Below, one piece after another: positions 41,706 to 50,417 of a stretch of DNA of 58,246 nt. The notes beneath the pieces were generated by a model that worked only from the letters and a program-made list of their open reading frames with translations, had not been told where the DNA came from and made no database searches. This DNA is from Erythrobacter sp. (GTDB lineage Bacteria > Pseudomonadota > Alphaproteobacteria > Sphingomonadales > Sphingomonadaceae), in assembly GCA_024642335.1 (NCBI GenBank), contig JAHEBH010000011.1, positions 1 through 58,246 of the forward strand, written 5' to 3'. Made by a program: the position numbers and the translations under genes. Numbering within the stretch: the first letter of the stretch is position 1; every line of letters begins with the position of its first letter.

Positions 41706-42104
41706 ATGGGACCGGTGAACTGGCTGGCCGTCGGCCTTGGCGCAGTGGCTTTCTTTGCAACGGGAGCCGTCTGGTACAGCTTTCTGTTCGGCAAGGCCTG
41801 GCAACGTGAAGCAGGGCTGACCGAAGAAAAGATGGGAGGCGCCAACATGCCGATGATCTTCGGCGTGTGCTTCCTGCTGGAACTGATCGTCGCGTGGATG
41901 CTGGGGCATTTGATCGCGCGTACTTCGGCAGAGCCGCATGTGGTGATGATGTTCGCGCTGGGCTTTGGCGCTTTCATCATGGCGCCGGCCGTCGGGATAA
42001 ACTACCTCTACCAGCGCAAATCCATGAAGCTGTTCCTGATCGATGCAGGACACTTCGTGGTTGGCATGGCGGCGATGGGCGGAGTGTTCGTGGCGCTCGG
42101 CTAA
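41706..42104 (+). CDS. DUF1761 family small membrane protein
   Basis: 132 residues with four predicted membrane helices: WLAVGLGAVAFFATGAVWYSFLFG, MIFGVCFLLELIVAWMLGHLI, VVMMFALGFGAFIMAPAVGI and FLIDAGHFVVGMAAMGGVFVAL. The second loop has KAWQREAGLTEEKM, typical of DUF1761. The start ATG has GGGAGG upstream. Its stop overlaps by four bases with the stop of the convergent potassium channel gene. Function unknown. Confidence 0.82.
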   Translation: MGPVNWLAVGLGAVAFFATGAVWYSFLFGKAWQREAGLTEEKMGGANMPMIFGVCFLLELIVAWMLGHLIARTSAEPHVVMMFALGFGAFIMAPAVGINYLYQRKSMKLFLIDAGHFVVGMAAMGGVFVALG

Positions 42105-43165
42105 GCGCCGTTTTCCGAAGCTTCTGTAGGGCGAATCTCGACAATGAGATCGCCTTCCTGAAGGGCGCCGGCCTCGTTCTCCCAGAAGCCGTGGGCGCCG
42201 CCATTGCGATAGATGCGCAGGCCCCTGCCGCCAGTGGCGAGATCGTTGAGCGATCGGCCCACCTCCTTGGGCAGCACGGGCCGCTCGATCAGCTGCACGC
42301 GCCCGGAGACGGAGGCGAGATCGGCCAGATAGTCCGAGATATGCGCGCCTTGCGCGCTGCCCGCCAGCAAGAGGCCGGTAAAGCGAACTGGGTTGATGAC
42401 ATTGTTGGCCCCCGCCTGGTGCGCCAGCACTTCATTGTCTTCCGCCCGCACGACCACGCTGATCGGTACGTCAGGTGCCAGATGGCGCACGGTGAGGACG
42501 ATAAGGATGCTGGCATCGTCGCGCCCGGCAGAAACCAGCACGGTCTTCGCCTCGGCAATGCGTACGGCCATCAGGCTCTCATCGCGCGAAGCATCGGCGC
42601 AGATGACGTTGCAGCCCAGCTCCTCGGCGTATTTCAACCGTTCCTCGCTCGGGTCCATGACCACGATCGTGCTCGGATCGGTCCCTCGCTCGATCATTTC
42701 GTGAACGGCTTCGGAGCCGGAAACGCCGAAACCCAGCACCACAAGGTGGTCTGACAGCTGGTTCTGGATACGGGCCATGCGGAACTTCTCCCAGCTTCTC
42801 TTGATGATGAAGTTATAGGCTGTGCCGACAAATATGAAGAGCACGGCAAAACGGACAGGCGTGACGATCACGGCCTCGACCAGCCGCGCGCGGTCGCTGA
42901 TCGGGGCGATATCGCCAAAGCCGGTGGTGGTGATGGAGATCATGGTGAAATAAACCACGTCCATGAAGCTGACATGGCCATCGTGATTGTCGACCAGCCC
43001 GTCGCGATCGAGGTAGTGGATGAACACCACCATCATGATCAGCGAAAGTGCAAGACTGAGCCGAATGCCGAGGTCGCCCCAGACGGGCACCCTCACCGCG
43101 CGGCGCAGCGGGCGGAACCTGCGCGACTGGATGGCCGTGCGAAACTTCGCGACGTTGCCGGGCAT
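42101..43165 (-). CDS. Potassium channel family protein with RCK (TrkA-N/TrkA-C) domains
   Basis: 354 residues. An N-terminal pore module has a membrane helix (LSLALSLIMMVVFIHYL), a selectivity filter TTTGFGD at residues 79-85 (the canonical TVGYGD in altered form, with GFGD), and a second helix. The cytoplasmic part holds an RCK/TrkA-N Rossmann domain (HLVVLGFGVSGSEAVHEMIE, IVVMDPSEERL, CADASRDESL) and a TrkA-C-like domain ending GDLIVEIRP. It probably conducts potassium under ligand control. Its ATG overlaps the surE stop (TGATG at 43165), so the two genes are coupled. Confidence 0.88.
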   Translation of the reverse strand: MPGNVAKFRTAIQSRRFRPLRRAVRVPVWGDLGIRLSLALSLIMMVVFIHYLDRDGLVDNHDGHVSFMDVVYFTMISITTTGFGDIAPISDRARLVEAVIVTPVRFAVLFIFVGTAYNFIIKRSWEKFRMARIQNQLSDHLVVLGFGVSGSEAVHEMIERGTDPSTIVVMDPSEERLKYAEELGCNVICADASRDESLMAVRIAEAKTVLVSAGRDDASILIVLTVRHLAPDVPISVVVRAEDNEVLAHQAGANNVINPVRFTGLLLAGSAQGAHISDYLADLASVSGRVQLIERPVLPKEVGRSLNDLATGGRGLRIYRNGGAHGFWENEAGALQEGDLIVEIRPTEASENGA

Positions 43166-43920
43166 CAGGCGGCAAACCTTTCCGCCAGCGAACCGATGGC
43201 CGAATGGTTGGTAAGGTCGAGTTGTAGCGGCGTTACGGCGATAAAGCCTTCGGCCACCGCCTCCAGATCCGTGCCGTGGTCGAGCGTGTGCTCCATCTCC
43301 TCAAGCCCGAACCAGTAGTATTTGCGACCGCGCGGATCGGTCCCTTCGACCAGGCTGCCGCGATCATAGTCGTGGAAGCCCTGTCGCACGACGCGGATGC
43401 CCCGAACAGCATCTGCGGTGCGATCGGGAAAATTGACATTCACGAGGGTGCGCTTCGCCATCGGTACTTCCACCAGCGGACCCAGCACCTTTTCCGCCCA
43501 TGCCTCGGCTGCGGCATAGCTTGCGCCGCGTTCGCGCATCGCCTGAGAGAGGGCGATGGCAGGAATACCCGCCAGCGCACCTTCCATGGCGGCGGAAATG
43601 GTGCCCGAATAGGTGATGTCATCGGCCAGGTTCTCGCCCGCATTGATGCCGGATATGACGAGGTCTGGCTTCTTGTCGGCGAACAGCTTGCGCAGCGCGA
43701 GGTTGACCGAATCCGTTGGGGTACCGGTAACGGAAAAGCGCCGCTCTCCATGCCGCTTGAGCCTCACAGGCTGGTGCAAGGTCAAGGAATGGCCCGCGCC
43801 CGATTGCTCCTCCGCCGGGGCGCAGACCCAGACATCATCCGACAGCCGGGCGGCGATGGCTTCCAGCAGCTCCAGTCCGGGAGCATGAATACCGTCGTCG
43901 TTAGTCAGAAGGATGCGCAT
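43165..43920 (-). CDS. surE: 5'/3'-nucleotidase SurE
   Basis: A metal-dependent nucleoside monophosphate phosphatase, a survival protein usually linked to pcm. The 251 residues start MRILLTNDDGIHAPG with the two metal-binding aspartates, then VCAPAEEQSGAGHSLT, VTGTPTDSV and PDLVISGINAGENLADDITY with the catalytic/metal asparagine, and TLVNVNFPD. The length is standard. It is transcribed leftward with the potassium channel gene. A REP-like inverted repeat separates it from serS. Confidence 0.95.
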   Translation of the reverse strand: MRILLTNDDGIHAPGLELLEAIAARLSDDVWVCAPAEEQSGAGHSLTLHQPVRLKRHGERRFSVTGTPTDSVNLALRKLFADKKPDLVISGINAGENLADDITYSGTISAAMEGALAGIPAIALSQAMRERGASYAAAEAWAEKVLGPLVEVPMAKRTLVNVNFPDRTADAVRGIRVVRQGFHDYDRGSLVEGTDPRGRKYYWFGLEEMEHTLDHGTDLEAVAEGFIAVTPLQLDLTNHSAIGSLAERFAA

Positions 43921-43932
43921 CAGCCGACCTTA

Positions 43933-44010
43933 CCGCTCACCCTGAGCTTGTCGAAGCGTGAATTGGCACAAGCCCCCAATTTCGTGCTTCGACAGGCTCA
44001 CCACGAACGG
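43933..44010. repeat. REP-like imperfect inverted repeat between surE and serS
   Basis: Two arms of about 25 bases: the left arm contains TGAGCTTGTCGAAGC and the right arm, read on the other strand, TGAGCCTGTCGAAGC, with CCG-ends on both sides and about 26 bases between. Such TGTCGAAG palindromes are widespread dispersed REP elements in sphingomonads and other bacteria (from memory). Only one copy is seen here. It ends two bases before the serS stop. Confidence 0.65.
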
Positions 44011-44012
44011 TT

Positions 44013-45296
44013 TCACGTCGCAGGTACCAGTCTATCCAGCCCGCCCATATAGGGTGCCAACGCCTCGGGAACGAGGACCGAGCCATCCTCCTGCTGGTAG
44101 TTCTCCAGCACGGCCACCAGCGTGCGGCCCACGGCAAGGCCGGAGCCGTTGAGCGTGTGGACGAAATCGGTTTTCTTCTCGCTGCCCTCGGGGCGATAGC
44201 GCGCATTCATGCGCCGAGCCTGGAAATCGCCGCACCAGCTGACAGAGCTGATCTCGCGATAGGTATCCTGCCCCGGCAGCCAGACTTCGAGATCGAAGGT
44301 CTTCCTCGCGCCAAAGCCCATGTCGCCGGTGCACAGCAGCACCCTGCGGTGCGGCAGTTCCAGCGCGTGCAGGATGCTTTCGGCACTCTCGACCATGTGC
44401 ACATGCTCGTCATGCGCATCTTCGGGGCGGCAGATGCTGACCAGTTCCACCTTGTCGAACTGGTGCTGGCGGATGAAGCCGCGCGTATCCTTGCCCGCCG
44501 CGCCCGCCTCGCTGCGGAAACAGGGGGTGAGGGCGGTGAGGCGGATGGGCTTGGAGAGATCGTCGATGATCTGTTCGCGCACCGAATTGGTCAGCGAAAC
44601 CTCGGCGGTGGGGATGAGCCAGCGACCGTCAGTGGTATTGAACAAATCCTCCGCAAACTTCGGCAGCTGACCCGTTCCGTACATGGCCTCGTCGCGCACC
44701 AGCAGGGGCGGGGCGCATTCGGTGTAGCCGTTCCTGGTGGTCTGCATGTCGAGCATGAACTGGCCGAGCGCGCGGTTGAGCCGAGCCATCTGCCCGCGCA
44801 GGAAGGTGAAACGCGCGCCTGACATGTTCGCCGCCGTCTCGAACTCCATGCCCAGCGCCGGGCCCATATCGGCGTGTTCCCTGGGCTGGTAGTTGAACTG
44901 GCGCGGCGTCGTCCAGCGGCTCACTTCGAGATTGTCGTTCTCGTCCGCGCCTTCGGGCACACCTTCGGCGGGCAGGTTGGGAATGGCGGCCAGAAGATCG
45001 TTGAGGGCTTTGGCCTTTTCACGCTCCTCTTCCTCCAGCGCGGGCATGGACTGCTTGAGTTCGGCCACTTCGACCTTGAGCGCTTCGGCCTTGGCGGTGT
45101 CGCCCTGGCCCATGGCCTGGCCGATCTGCTTGGAGGCATCGTTGCGGCGGCTCTGCATCTCCTGCAGGCGCCTGGTCAGCGCGCGGCGCGCCTCGTCCAG
45201 CGTCAGAAGTTGCGCGGATTGCGGTTCCAGCCCGCGCAGAGCCAGTGCGGCGTCGAAGGCTGCGGGATTCTCACGGATGGTGCGAAGGTCATGCAT
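44013..45296 (-). CDS. serS: Seryl-tRNA synthetase
   Basis: Charges tRNA-Ser with serine. The 427 residues have the N-terminal tRNA-binding coiled coil (about 30-105, rich in Lys/Glu with [17 protein letters not shown]), motif 1 near residues 165-200, motif 2 ([22 protein letters not shown], split here for length) and motif 3 near the C-terminus ([20 protein letters not shown]) typical of class II synthetases. The family feature TAEVSLTN is present. The start ATG overlaps no other gene. It is followed by the REP-like repeat and surE. Confidence 0.96.
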   Translation of the reverse strand: MHDLRTIRENPAAFDAALALRGLEPQSAQLLTLDEARRALTRRLQEMQSRRNDASKQIGQAMGQGDTAKAEALKVEVAELKQSMPALEEEEREKAKALNDLLAAIPNLPAEGVPEGADENDNLEVSRWTTPRQFNYQPREHADMGPALGMEFETAANMSGARFTFLRGQMARLNRALGQFMLDMQTTRNGYTECAPPLLVRDEAMYGTGQLPKFAEDLFNTTDGRWLIPTAEVSLTNSVREQIIDDLSKPIRLTALTPCFRSEAGAAGKDTRGFIRQHQFDKVELVSICRPEDAHDEHVHMVESAESILHALELPHRRVLLCTGDMGFGARKTFDLEVWLPGQDTYREISSVSWCGDFQARRMNARYRPEGSEKKTDFVHTLNGSGLAVGRTLVAVLENYQQEDGSVLVPEALAPYMGGLDRLVPAT

Positions 45297-45368
45297 GGCC
45301 GCGGCCTATGCCCTTCGCAGCCCCGTTTTGTCCAGTATTCCCGACGCCTTGGGCATCGGGAACTCCCA

Positions 45369-45557
45369 TCATTTCGCGCAGGTGTTGAGCCCCACCAGCG
45401 AATAGAGCGGGCAGGTGCGCAATATGCCCGTCGCCAGCGGAATGATGCCGATGTAGCCCCACGGCGTTTCCGGCCCGACCATGGTCAGCGCCAGCAGGAA
45501 CAGGCCGAGGATGATGCGAATGGCACGATCGATAGTGCCGACATTGGTTTTGAACAT
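45369..45557 (-). CDS. DUF2892 family small membrane protein
   Basis: 62 residues from the ATG at 45557, which has AAGGAG upstream. The sequence MFKTNVGTIDRAIRIILGLF followed by a second helix (WGYIGIIPLATGILRTC) and CPLYSLVGLNTC is the hallmark of DUF2892 (YgaP membrane part). The two conserved cysteines near the C-terminus may bind a sulfur species, but that is only suggested by fusion of this domain to rhodanese elsewhere. A longer start at 45710 adds 51 residues without family similarity. Confidence 0.82.
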   Translation of the reverse strand: MFKTNVGTIDRAIRIILGLFLLALTMVGPETPWGYIGIIPLATGILRTCPLYSLVGLNTCAK

Positions 45558-45675
45558 GATGCAGTACTCCTTGATGGGCAGCATGATGCGCCCAGAAGGA
45601 TGCCTGTCCCATTGATGTGGGTCAACTCTATCCGGTCCGCCCGGACCCGCAAGGCCGACAGGCCGCCCGCAGCGA

Positions 45676-45692
45676 TGCCAGCTTTGCTGGCA
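45676..45692 (-). terminator. Hairpin downstream of tRNA-Val
   Basis: A perfect 7-base stem (TGCCAGC / GCTGGCA) with a TTT loop, about 60 bases past the tRNA 3' end on the leftward strand. No T-run follows; it may help end the tRNA transcript. Confidence 0.25.
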
Positions 45693-45753
45693 GGAAGCGA
45701 GGAAAGCCAAGCGGCCCGGATGGTCCGCGCCGGCGTCTGAGGCGAAGAAGAAA

Positions 45754-45828
45754 TGGTGGGCGCGGCAGGGATTGAACCTGCGACCCCACCCGTGTGAAGG
45801 GTGTGCTCTACCACTGAGCTACGCGCCC
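45754..45828 (-). tRNA. tRNA-Val (anticodon CAC)
   Basis: Read leftward, 72 bases fold into a full cloverleaf plus an encoded CCA. The acceptor stem is GGGCGCG/CGCGCCC, the D arm GCTC-AGTGGTA-GAGC, the anticodon arm CACCC-TTCACAC-GGGTG with anticodon CAC, and the T arm GCAGG-TTCAATC-CCTGC, followed by discriminator A and CCA. It reads GUG valine codons. Confidence 0.96.
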
Positions 45829-45907
45829 GCCGGATGCTGTCACGGCAGGCGCGCGCCTTTGCCATGCTCATTGGGCAATGACAAGCGTTCTGATGCGGTT
45901 TTGGCGC

Positions 45908-47812
45908 TCAATTGGCGAGCATGCGGCTCGCGATCGTGCTCCACCAGGCCGGGTTAGCTGCACGCGGTGCGGTTTGCGGCATGCAGGTGAGGCATAGTGC
46001 CTGTGCGCCGGGCGTGGAAAGCAGGCGGTCGAAGCCCTGCAATGCCTGCACGGCCAATGCCTGCTCGTCCATCGCGAAGCGGCTGGAAATGCTGACCAGA
46101 GCCTGCGGTTCCTGCTCTGCATTGCCCAGCAAGCCTGCAAGCATCGCATCGAACGGGTTCTGCGGACTGGACAGGAAGCGCGGTTCCCAGCCATCCTCTT
46201 CCAGTCCCGCTTCGGCAGCGACCCATTCCAGCGCTGCATCGAGGCCGCCAAACTGGTCTACCAGGCCCAGTTGGCGGGCCGAGCCGCCGGTCCAGACGCG
46301 GCCTTGCGCCAGTTCGTCCGCGCGTTCCGGCGTCAGCCCGCGCGTTTCTGCCACCATGCCTAAAAACCGGTCATAGATGGCCTTTGTTTCTGCCTGCAAC
46401 AGGGCATCCATTTCGGGCGAGAAACCGGCAAGCAGATCCGGCTGGCCGGAAAGCGGCGTGGTGCGCACGGAGTCCGAATGGATGCCGTAGTCCGCCAGGA
46501 TCTTTTCGAATGACGGGACTGCCAGTACCACACCGATAGAGCCGGTGATGGTCTCCGGTTCGGCAAAGATGCGCTGGCCTGCAGTCGATATCCAGTAGCC
46601 CCCGCTGGCGGCATAATTGCCCATGGAAATGGCGACCGGAATGCCCTTGTCGCGATAGCGCATCACCGCGCGGCGGATGGCTTCGGAACCGGTTACCGTT
46701 CCGCCCGGTGAATCGATCCGCACGACCAGGCCGGCCAGATCGTCGTCCAGCGCATCGTCGAGCAGGCCGGAGATACGCGCAGCGCCAGCGCTGCCGGGGC
46801 CGGCCTCTCCGTCAGATATCTCGCCCGAGATGGTCACAACGCCGATGCGCGATTTGCCGCCGCCAAAAGTGCGGCCGCTGCCTGCGCCTTCGTTCCCGAC
46901 ATGGGCCAGCCAGACATCGAGCTCGGTATTGGCGAAAGCGCCGGGGGCCTTGTCCCACGAACTCTCGCCCGCAACTTCCGCCAGGCGATCACCCCATTCG
47001 TCCCTTGTGCCGATGGTATCGGCAAGGCCCGCCGCAATCGCGGTTTTCGCCATATCGCCGCCATTCTCCTCCATCAGCGCGATCAGGCCGGTTGTGGCCG
47101 CGTCAATATCCGCCTGCGAACGGGCCTGGATGACTTGCGCGCGATATTCGTCCCAAATCTGCCCGACATAGGTTTCCAGATTTTCGCGCAGTTCGGGAGA
47201 CATCTGGGTATTGGTATAGGGCTCCCCCGTGCCCTTGTATGTGCCGATCTGGTAGACATGGGCGTTGATGCCATAGCGCTCCAGCGCCTCGGCATAGAAC
47301 ATGATGCTGCCGCCGGGGCCGCGAATGGCCGCGCCGCCCATCGGATCGACCCAGATCTCGCTGGCATGGGCAGCCAGCATCAGCGAATCGTCGGTATAGG
47401 CGACGGCATAGGACAGGATCGGCTTGTCGGCAGTACGGAAACGGCCCAGTGCCTCGGCCACTTCCTTCATGTTGACATGCGCGCCACCGGTGAAAGTGGT
47501 GAGATCGAGCGCAATGGCCTTGATCCGGTCGTCCCTCGCAGCCTCGTCAATCGCGCGCACGAGCTGGCGCGCCTCGTATTGCCGCGTGGGCAGGGTGCCG
47601 GAAAGGAGGATTTCCAGCGGGTCGCTGGCGGACGCCTCCTCGACAATGGAGCCGTCCAGCTGCAGCAGCAGGGCGCCCTCATGCACCTGTCCCGGGCTGG
47701 GCCGCGCGCTCAGGAGGGAGAACAATGCTACGAAGAACAGCAGCAGGAACAACAGGGCCAGCGCATCCTTGATGCCGACCAGAAGACGCCAGACCTTGCC
47801 TGCAAAACTCAT
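45908..47812 (-). CDS. sppA: Signal peptide peptidase SppA, 67-kDa type
   Basis: An inner-membrane serine protease that degrades cleaved signal peptides. The 634 residues contain an N-terminal membrane anchor (LALLFLLLFFVALFSLL) and two S49 protease domains. The N-terminal half holds the probable general-base lysine in YQIGTYKGTGEPY. The C-terminal half holds the nucleophile serine in ISMGNYAASGGYW, with RIDSPGGTVTGSE before it. The two-domain layout matches E. coli SppA. The ATG has AAGGGG upstream. It is divergent from the pyrB fusion, with a 155-base shared region. Confidence 0.93.
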   Translation of the reverse strand: MSFAGKVWRLLVGIKDALALLFLLLFFVALFSLLSARPSPGQVHEGALLLQLDGSIVEEASASDPLEILLSGTLPTRQYEARQLVRAIDEAARDDRIKAIALDLTTFTGGAHVNMKEVAEALGRFRTADKPILSYAVAYTDDSLMLAAHASEIWVDPMGGAAIRGPGGSIMFYAEALERYGINAHVYQIGTYKGTGEPYTNTQMSPELRENLETYVGQIWDEYRAQVIQARSQADIDAATTGLIALMEENGGDMAKTAIAAGLADTIGTRDEWGDRLAEVAGESSWDKAPGAFANTELDVWLAHVGNEGAGSGRTFGGGKSRIGVVTISGEISDGEAGPGSAGAARISGLLDDALDDDLAGLVVRIDSPGGTVTGSEAIRRAVMRYRDKGIPVAISMGNYAASGGYWISTAGQRIFAEPETITGSIGVVLAVPSFEKILADYGIHSDSVRTTPLSGQPDLLAGFSPEMDALLQAETKAIYDRFLGMVAETRGLTPERADELAQGRVWTGGSARQLGLVDQFGGLDAALEWVAAEAGLEEDGWEPRFLSSPQNPFDAMLAGLLGNAEQEPQALVSISSRFAMDEQALAVQALQGFDRLLSTPGAQALCLTCMPQTAPRAANPAWWSTIASRMLAN

Positions 47813-47925
47813 GCGAACCCCTTTGAAGTCGCCATTGCCATGCTGCTATCTAGGGTCTTGAGCGGATCAGCGCCAGACATATGCCATCAGCTGTCAACGC
47901 ACTTCTATCAACGCCGTGCCCATTT

Positions 47926-47953
47926 CCAACTTGACAAGTTGGTTTTATCCAAC
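47926..47953. promoter_or_regulatory. Palindrome and repeat before the HTH-pyrB fusion
   Basis: CCAACTTGACAAGTTGG (47926-47942) is a perfect 7-base inverted repeat with a 3-base centre; a third CCAAC follows at 47949-47953, giving a second TTGG/CCAA pair. It lies 25 bases before the ATG at 47968 and contains TTGACA, which could also be a -35 element. It is a candidate operator for the helix-turn-helix carried by the downstream protein, or for another regulator, or for a leader RNA hairpin. Confidence 0.45.
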
Positions 47954-47967
47954 AAAAGCGATTGCCG

Positions 47968-49191
47968 ATGACAGACCTGCTCGAAGAAATTGCCCGGTTT
48001 TGCGCGCATCACGACATGTCGGAGACGCGTTTTGGCGAACTGGTGCTTAACGACAAGCCATTCGTGTCCCAGCTTCGTGCGGGACGCGATATTCGTGCCA
48101 GCACAGTCGAGAAGATCCGCGCCTTCATGCAGGATTTCGAAAGTCCTGAAGTCTCGGTGTCCCAGGCCCGGGCCCCCGCAAGTGGCCGGTATCCGGCAGG
48201 CGGGCGGGCCTTCCCGCATCGCGACCTTATTTCCATCGGAGCGCTGCAAACGCACGAGATACTGTTCCTGCTGGATGAGGCAGAGCAATGGGTTCAGCTG
48301 AACCGCCGGTCAAGCAAGCATCACGATGCGCTGGCTGGCCTCACCATCATCAATGCCTTCTTCGAGAACAGTACGCGTACGCTGCTGAGTTTCGAGATTG
48401 CCGGCAAGCGGCTGGGTGCCGACGTGGTGAACATGCATGCCGCACAGTCGAGCGTGAAGAAGGGCGAAACGCTGATCGATACTGCGGTCACGCTCAATGC
48501 CATGCGCCCAAATGCCATCGTTATCCGCCACGGTTCATCCGGTGCGGTGGGGCTGATCGCCGACAAGGTGGATTGCCCCGTGCTCAATGCGGGTGACGGC
48601 CAGCACGAACATCCCACCCAGGCGCTGCTCGATGCGCTGGCGCTGCGCCACAAGCTGCGCGAACGGGGTGAGATGAGCGCGGACGGCATGTTCAACGGAC
48701 TGGCGGTGACGATCTGCGGCGACATCCTGCACAGCCGCGTCGCGCGCTCCAACATCCTGTGCCTGCAGGCGCTGGGGGCCAAGGTGCGCCTCTGTGCGCC
48801 GCCTGCACTGATGCCGACCGGAGTCGAGGCGACGGGTGTGGAGGTTTTCCACCACTTCGATCAGGCACTGGCAGGGGCCGATGTGGTGATGATGCTGCGC
48901 CTGCAGAACGAGCGGATGGATGGTCAATTCATTCCTTCGCCCCGCGAATATCACCACCTCTACGGATTGACGCAGGAGAGGCTGGCACTAGCGGGGCCCG
49001 ATGCCATCGTCATGCATCCCGGCCCGATGAATCGCGGGGTGGAGATCGACAGCGACGTGGCCGACATGCCGGGGCGCTCGATCATCACCGCGCAGGTAGA
49101 GATGGGTGTTGCGATCCGCATGGCCTGCCTCGACGTGCTGACCCGCAAGGAACGCAAGGTGCCCGGCTGGGGTGAGGGAGAATGGGTATGA
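47968..49191 (+). CDS. pyrB: Aspartate carbamoyltransferase catalytic chain with N-terminal helix-turn-helix extension
   Basis: 407 residues. About residues 76-400 are aspartate carbamoyltransferase, the first committed pyrimidine step: [18 protein letters not shown] (carbamoyl-phosphate loop), [34 protein letters not shown] and [11 protein letters not shown]. Residues 1-58 are extra and look like a small helix-turn-helix domain ([13 protein letters not shown], then [13 protein letters not shown] as the putative recognition region), resembling stand-alone proteins common in sphingomonads. No stop or strong internal start separates the parts, so a true fusion is likely. The start is the ATG at 47968; a TTG at 47962 would add two residues. 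It overlaps the next gene, and no pyrI is present. Confidence 0.88.
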   Translation: MTDLLEEIARFCAHHDMSETRFGELVLNDKPFVSQLRAGRDIRASTVEKIRAFMQDFESPEVSVSQARAPASGRYPAGGRAFPHRDLISIGALQTHEILFLLDEAEQWVQLNRRSSKHHDALAGLTIINAFFENSTRTLLSFEIAGKRLGADVVNMHAAQSSVKKGETLIDTAVTLNAMRPNAIVIRHGSSGAVGLIADKVDCPVLNAGDGQHEHPTQALLDALALRHKLRERGEMSADGMFNGLAVTICGDILHSRVARSNILCLQALGAKVRLCAPPALMPTGVEATGVEVFHHFDQALAGADVVMMLRLQNERMDGQFIPSPREYHHLYGLTQERLALAGPDAIVMHPGPMNRGVEIDSDVADMPGRSIITAQVEMGVAIRMACLDVLTRKERKVPGWGEGEWV

Positions 49192-50417
49192 GGCAGTTGA
49201 CCCCCATCTCGATCACCGGCGGAAGGATCGTGACCAGCGACGGGATCGTCGAAGGCAATCTGCGACTGGTCGATGGGCTTATCGTCTCGGTAGGTGACGG
49301 AGTGCATGAAGGCGACTTTCTGGTCGATGCCGCCGGACGGCTGGTCACGCCCGGCATGGTGGACCTTGGTGTCTTCGCCATCGACAAGCCGGCTTTCCAT
49401 TTTGGCGGGATTACGCGTGCGGCGCTGATGCCAGACCAGTCCCCGCCGCTCGACCATCCGGCGCGTGTGCGCTTCGCGGCGCAGAGTGGAAAGCCCGATT
49501 TCTGGGTGCATCCAATCGCCGCCGCGACTACCGCTCTCGAAGGCAAGAGCCTCGCCGAAATAGCATTGATGCGAGATGCTGGTGCGCGTGCAATAGCCAC
49601 AGGGCGCAGCTGGATTGCCGATAGCGGCGTCATGCTGCGCCTGCTGCAATATGCCGCCATGCTCGACATGGTGGTGATCAGCCATGCCGAAGATGGCGGA
49701 ATGGCCGGCAAGGCTTCCGCTACTGCGGGCGAGATCGCAACACGCCTTGGCCTGCCGAGCGCCCCTGCCGTGGCAGAGGCACTGGCGGTGGCGCGCGATA
49801 TCGCGCTGGCGGAACTGGCCGGAGCGCGCTTGCATTTGCGGCAGGTAACCACCCGCGCAGCGCTCGATCTTGTACGTGCGGCCAAGGCGCGCGGTGTGGC
49901 GGTGACTGCCGGTGTCACGCCGGCCCATTTCATGCTTTCGGACCTGGCGCTCGCCGGATTCCGGACTTTTGCCCGCCTGTCTCCCCCGCTGCGATCGGAG
50001 GAAGACCGCCAGGCTGTGATCGAGGCGATTGGCGACGGGACAATCGATGTCATCGCGAGCGGTCACGATCCGCGCGGGCCGGAGGACAAGCGCCTGCCCT
50101 TTGCCGATGCCGAACCGGGCATGGCGGGTGCGGAGACCTTGCTGCCCATGACGCTCACCCTCGTGCGTGACGGCGTGATCTCCATCGAACGCGCCTTTGA
50201 CCTGATCGCCCGCAACCCGGCCCGCCTGCTGGGCGTGGAGGCCGGTGCACTGATGGTCGGTTGCGAGGCCGATGTGGCCATCGTCGATGCACAGCGGCCC
50301 TGGGTCGTGGATTCGCGCAAGATGGCCGCACAAGCAGGCAACACACCCTTCGACGGCCAGCCCGTGCAAGGACGCGTCACCGCCCTGTGGAAGGGCGGCA
50401 TGGGAATCGCGCTCTGA
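49188..50417 (+). CDS. Dihydroorotase-like protein, probably non-catalytic (PyrC'/PyrX type)
   Basis: 409 residues of the dihydroorotase/amidohydrolase family that lack key metal ligands. Where active enzymes have the HxH motif after PGxVD, this protein reads [19 protein letters not shown]. The late DHAPH-type motif, with its catalytic aspartate, reads [15 protein letters not shown]. One histidine remains in VISHAEDGG. Such degenerate dihydroorotases are known to bind and support aspartate carbamoyltransferase in Pseudomonas. It begins by an ATGA overlap with the pyrB fusion (an ATG six bases earlier is an alternative), with GGGAG upstream. An active pyrC must lie elsewhere. Confidence 0.85.
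   Translation: MRQLTPISITGGRIVTSDGIVEGNLRLVDGLIVSVGDGVHEGDFLVDAAGRLVTPGMVDLGVFAIDKPAFHFGGITRAALMPDQSPPLDHPARVRFAAQSGKPDFWVHPIAAATTALEGKSLAEIALMRDAGARAIATGRSWIADSGVMLRLLQYAAMLDMVVISHAEDGGMAGKASATAGEIATRLGLPSAPAVAEALAVARDIALAELAGARLHLRQVTTRAALDLVRAAKARGVAVTAGVTPAHFMLSDLALAGFRTFARLSPPLRSEEDRQAVIEAIGDGTIDVIASGHDPRGPEDKRLPFADAEPGMAGAETLLPMTLTLVRDGVISIERAFDLIARNPARLLGVEAGALMVGCEADVAIVDAQRPWVVDSRKMAAQAGNTPFDGQPVQGRVTALWKGGMGIAL

Noticed and set aside
47931-47936. TTGACA as the -35 element of the pyrB promoter
   Set aside because: No convincing -10 hexamer lies 16-18 bases downstream, so it was only noted as part of the palindrome.
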